Shown: positions 40,374 through 42,946 of the stretch, piece by piece
Layout of the letters: the number at the start of each line of letters is the position of its first letter
How positions within the stretch are numbered: position 1 is the first letter of the stretch
NCBI GenBank assembly: GCA_902470895.1
Contig: CABRID010000006.1
Span: forward strand, 1-42,946
Direction of reading: 5' to 3'
Length of the DNA: 42,946 nt
From: an uncultured Collinsella sp.
GTDB lineage: Bacteria > Actinomycetota > Coriobacteriia > Coriobacteriales > Coriobacteriaceae
The notes under the pieces: model-generated
Told to the model about the DNA's origin: nothing
Databases searched by the model: none
The model's input: only the letters and a program-made list of their open reading frames with translations
Position numbers and translations under genes: made by a program

Positions 40374-41036
40374 ATGTCCGATAAGAGTGCCCTGTTCATG
40401 GCGCGCACGACGCGCTTCCACGAGTTTGCCCGCAGCTTGACGACCACCCTGGGTGTCGAGGTGAGCCTGGCAACCCCCGATTCGCCGACTGCAGCGCACG
40501 ACTTTGACTTGCTGATTCTCGATTCCGATGGCATCCGCAGCGACCGCATCGATCAGATTGCCAAATGGCTCGACGACCGCGGCGGCGTTCCCATGCTGGT
40601 GATCGTCGACGACGAGGCGCTCGGTACCTTGCGCCTGCCCAATCACGCGCATGCCGACTTTGTATGCCCCACGGCGACGCCCAACGAGCTCAAGGCTCGC
40701 GCGCAGCGCTTGATGGGCGAGGAGGAGACCGTCGCCGCCGACGATGTGCTCAACATCGACAACCTCGAGATTAACCTGGCTACCTACCAGGTGACGCTCG
40801 ATGACGAACCCATCGACCTGACGTTGATGGAGTACTCGCTGCTGAGCTTTTTGGCGACGCATCCCAACCGCGCCTACAGCCGCGAGGTGCTGCTGCACCG
40901 CGTGTGGGGCTTTGAGTACTGCGGCGGCACGCGCACCGTCGACGTGCACATTCGACGTATCCGCTCCAAGGTGGGCCCGCAGATCGCGGCGCACATTACC
41001 ACCGTCCGCGGCGTGGGCTATCTGTTTAAGGACTAG
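40374..41036 (+). CDS. OmpR-family orphan response regulator, GlnR-like
   Basis: A 220-residue protein with a degenerate receiver domain (FDLLILDSDG keeps an Asp, but the acidic pocket and conserved Lys are not evident). Its OmpR-type winged helix is LTLMEYSLLSFLATHPNRAY, then FEYCGGTRTVDVHIRRIRSK, ending TVRGVGYLF. The GGTRTVDVH block closely resembles actinobacterial GlnR, a nitrogen regulator without a partner kinase. Linkage to a glutamine-synthetase-family gene 50 nt upstream supports a nitrogen role. ATG 40374 has TTGGAGG 5 nt before it. No histidine kinase is nearby. Confidence 0.82.
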   Translation: MSDKSALFMARTTRFHEFARSLTTTLGVEVSLATPDSPTAAHDFDLLILDSDGIRSDRIDQIAKWLDDRGGVPMLVIVDDEALGTLRLPNHAHADFVCPTATPNELKARAQRLMGEEETVAADDVLNIDNLEINLATYQVTLDDEPIDLTLMEYSLLSFLATHPNRAYSREVLLHRVWGFEYCGGTRTVDVHIRRIRSKVGPQIAAHITTVRGVGYLFKD

Positions 41037-41040
41037 ATTT

Positions 41041-41077
41041 CCACCACAAAGGGGACAGGCACCTTTGTGGTGGTTTT
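41041..41077 (+). terminator. Terminator after the GlnR-like gene
   Basis: CCACCACAAAGG (41041-41052) pairs perfectly with CCTTTGTGGTGG (41062-41073) and TTTT follows. Confidence 0.85.
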
Positions 41078-41189
41078 GCCGTGGGCCGGGTCCTTTTAGG
41101 GCTGCAACAGAACTTAAGCCTTCCTAAAAGATTGCGTTCTCATACACGTTCGCCCGCATATTGGGGTACAACTCAACGTGAACAATGAT

Positions 41190-41220
41190 GGCCCGCCACA
41201 TGTTTGGCGGGCCTTTGGTT
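41190..41220 (+). terminator. Hairpin in the htrA upstream region
   Basis: GGCCCGCCA (41190-41198) pairs with TGGCGGGCC (41205-41213), followed by TTTGGTTATTT. It lies only 29 nt before the htrA start. It could be an attenuator in the htrA leader or a second terminator for upstream transcripts. Confidence 0.45.
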
Positions 41221-41242
41221 ATTTGACGAAAGGATCGTAGCT

Positions 41243-42703
41243 ATGAGCGAGAACGATTCCCAGCGTCCCCAGGATGCGGGCCACGCCGGCGAGACTCAGC
41301 AGCAACCGCGCGTGCAGGTGGAGTCGACGCCTGCCGACGGCAACATTCCCTACGTGCAGGCCTACGACACGCAGACCGGCAAGCCGCTGGGCGGCCAGCA
41401 GGTTGTAAACAAGCACACGGTGGTCAAGACCAAAACCAAAAAGCTGCCGATCTTTATTACGGCACTCGCCGGCTGTGCCTGCGGCGCCCTGCTGGTCATT
41501 GCGCTCATTATGAGCGGCACGCTCGATATCGGCGGCGGCAGGAACGCCGTGACGGCGGGTGCTTCGGGTTCATCGACGCAAAAGATCACCATCGACTCCG
41601 AGGACACCACGCTGGCCGAGGCCGTCTCTGCCAAGGCCCTGCCCTCCGTCGTTTCCATCACCGCTACTTCGAGTGGCAGCCAGAATGGCTCGCTTTCGCA
41701 GTCTGCCGACGAGTCGGATAGTTCGGGCAGCGTCGGTTCGGGCGTGGTGCTCGATACCGAGGGCCACATCCTCACCAACAACCACGTGGTCGATGGCTAT
41801 GACCAGTACGTGGTTACCATGGACGACGGAACCACGTACGAGGCCGAGTTCGTGGGCAACGATGCTTCGAGCGACCTGGCTGTCATCAAGCTCAAGGATG
41901 CTGACGCCTCCAAGCTCACGCCGATTGAGATTGGTGATTCCTCCAAGCTCAACGTGGGCGAGTGGGTCATGGCGATCGGCTCGCCGTTCGGCAACGAGCA
42001 GTCTGTCTCCACGGGCATTGTGTCGGCGCTGTATCGCTCCACGGCCATGAGCTCTACCAACGGTAACACCATCTATGCCAACATGATCCAGACCGATGCC
42101 GCCATCAACCCGGGCAACTCCGGCGGCGCGCTCGTCAACGACAATGGTGAGCTGGTGGGCATTAATTCGCTTATCGAGAGCTATTCGGGCTCCAGCTCGG
42201 GCGTGGGCTTTGCCATTCCGGTTAACTACGCCAAGAACATTGCCGACCAGATCATCGACGGTAAGACGCCGGTGCACCCGTACCTGGGCGCCACGCTTTC
42301 GAGCGTCAACGCGCTCAACGCCCGCACCAACAAGCTGAGCACCGATAGCGGCGCGTACGTGGCGAGTGTCGTCGAGGACGGTCCCGCCGCCAAGGCTGGC
42401 ATCCAAGAGGGCGATGTCATCACCAAGCTGGGCGACGACGAGATTACGAGCGCCGATGGTCTGATCATCGCCCTGCGCAGCCACGAGGTGGGCGAGAAGG
42501 TCGAGATCACGCTCATGCGCGGCAAGGAAGAGAAGAAGGTCACCGTCGAGCTGGGCTCCGATGAGGAGCTGCAGAACCAGCAGCAGGATGACAGTTCGAC
42601 CGACACCGGCAACGGCGGTATTACCGACGAGCAGCTGCGCCAGTACCTGGAGGAGCTGTTGGGCCAGCAGGGTCAGGGTCAAGGCTACGGTCAGGGTTTC
42701 TAA
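41243..42703 (+). CDS. HtrA/DegP-like membrane-anchored serine protease with PDZ domain
   Basis: A 486-residue trypsin-like quality-control protease. A cytoplasmic N-terminal tail (about 1-68) precedes one membrane helix (about 70-95, TALAGCACGALLVIALIMSG). The protease domain carries the triad: His in ILTNNHVVDG, Asp in SSDLAVIKL and Ser in NPGNSGGAL. One PDZ domain follows (about 370-460, DGPAAKAGIQEGDVI), then a Gln/Gly-rich tail. It degrades misfolded proteins outside the membrane. ATG 41243 follows GAAAGGA; an in-frame start at 41204 overlaps the leader hairpin. It is a single gene with its own terminator. Confidence 0.93.
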   Translation: MSENDSQRPQDAGHAGETQQQPRVQVESTPADGNIPYVQAYDTQTGKPLGGQQVVNKHTVVKTKTKKLPIFITALAGCACGALLVIALIMSGTLDIGGGRNAVTAGASGSSTQKITIDSEDTTLAEAVSAKALPSVVSITATSSGSQNGSLSQSADESDSSGSVGSGVVLDTEGHILTNNHVVDGYDQYVVTMDDGTTYEAEFVGNDASSDLAVIKLKDADASKLTPIEIGDSSKLNVGEWVMAIGSPFGNEQSVSTGIVSALYRSTAMSSTNGNTIYANMIQTDAAINPGNSGGALVNDNGELVGINSLIESYSGSSSGVGFAIPVNYAKNIADQIIDGKTPVHPYLGATLSSVNALNARTNKLSTDSGAYVASVVEDGPAAKAGIQEGDVITKLGDDEITSADGLIIALRSHEVGEKVEITLMRGKEEKKVTVELGSDEELQNQQQDDSSTDTGNGGITDEQLRQYLEELLGQQGQGQGYGQGF

Positions 42704-42729
42704 CGGGCCGTATTGCACATATCGAAGCC

Positions 42730-42769
42730 AGAGGGGCTGTCCCGCCAAGTGTGGGACAGCCCCTCTTTT
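42730..42769 (+). terminator. Terminator of the HtrA gene
   Basis: AGAGGGGCTGTCCC (42730-42743) pairs perfectly with GGGACAGCCCCTCT (42753-42766), followed by TTT. Confidence 0.85.
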
Positions 42770-42943
42770 CTTGTTGATCCGTTGGGGACGGAGGAAAACG
42801 GATCACTTGGGGCTGACAAGAGGCCTGGTTCGTAATGGTCTGGACAGTTAGTTCAGATACGTATAAATCTGGGGCAGCTTGGGATGCGTTTGGGGGTGCG
42901 GACAGAAAGTTGGACCGTGAAGCGGTCCGGACTGGAGGTTCGC

Positions 42944-42946
42944 ATG
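42944..42946 (+). CDS. Start codon of a gene leaving the window (partial)
   Basis: The window ends on ATG preceded by GGAGG at 42934-42938, an ideal ribosome binding site. A small hairpin GGACCG/CGGTCC lies just before it (42912-42928). Nothing can be said about the product. The 42770-42943 stretch has no other gene. Confidence 0.5.

Overview
The window looks like a chromosomal segment of a gut Coriobacteriia, most likely Collinsella. This is inference from high GC, codon use, actinobacterial-type regulators and gene content; no rRNA or tRNA is present to settle it. Coding density is high, and I see no CRISPR array, prophage or complete insertion sequence.

Layout. (1) 0.5-16 kb, plus strand: a pectin/hexuronate block. 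uxaC-uxaB-uxaA turns galacturonate/glucuronate into 2-keto-3-deoxygluconate (KDG). It is followed by a GPH-type sugar-acid symporter broken by an in-frame TAG, a GH28 galacturonidase, three esterase genes (one a CE8 pectin methylesterase fused to an alpha/beta hydrolase), a GH105 unsaturated-uronyl hydrolase, a TIM-barrel isomerase-like protein and a stand-alone GltD-like oxidoreductase. (2) 16.2-24.5 kb: divergent kdpDE and kdpFABC (high-affinity K+ uptake), bracketed by two copies of a 67-nt palindromic repeat. (3) 24.7-26.7 kb: an OYE/dienoyl-CoA-reductase-type flavoenzyme. (4) 26.8-27.65 kb: a HepT/MntA-type toxin-antitoxin pair whose antitoxin carries an N-terminal RelB/DinJ-like DNA-binding domain; a paralogous pair lies at 38.0-38.85 kb. 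(5) 27.8-29.4 kb, minus strand: kduD and an RpiB-family isomerase, the route from unsaturated uronate to KDG. (6) 30-33.2 kb: a Schlafen/AlbA_2 regulator, an AAA ATPase and a YitT/YczE-like membrane protein. (7) 33.2-38 kb: gntR-family regulator, eda, kdgK and lacI-family regulator, completing KDG -> KDPG -> pyruvate + glyceraldehyde-3-phosphate. (8) 38.9-42.7 kb: a glutamine-synthetase-like protein that lacks several catalytic metal ligands, a GlnR-like orphan regulator and an HtrA protease.

Regulation. Two operator families tie the sugar-acid genes together. GTGAACGTTCAC-type palindromes precede uxaC, the symporter, GH105, kduD and gntR, often as pairs 38-41 bp apart enclosing the promoter. 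ACGAAATCGGTTTCGT-type palindromes precede kdgK-eda/lacI and the YitT-like gene.

The most promising unexplained signal is a pair of ~125-nt RNA-like elements (33232-33356 and 35463-35590), just upstream of the YitT-like gene and eda. They share conserved loops while their stems differ by compensating changes, as expected of a riboswitch aptamer. A second, smaller hairpin with a 24-nt conserved core lies in the leaders of the YitT-like gene and kdgK. Other strong candidates are the RHH-MNT/HepT hybrids, the metal-ligand-deficient glutamine synthetase paralogue, and the four exactly 67-nt palindromic repeats with compensating stem changes.
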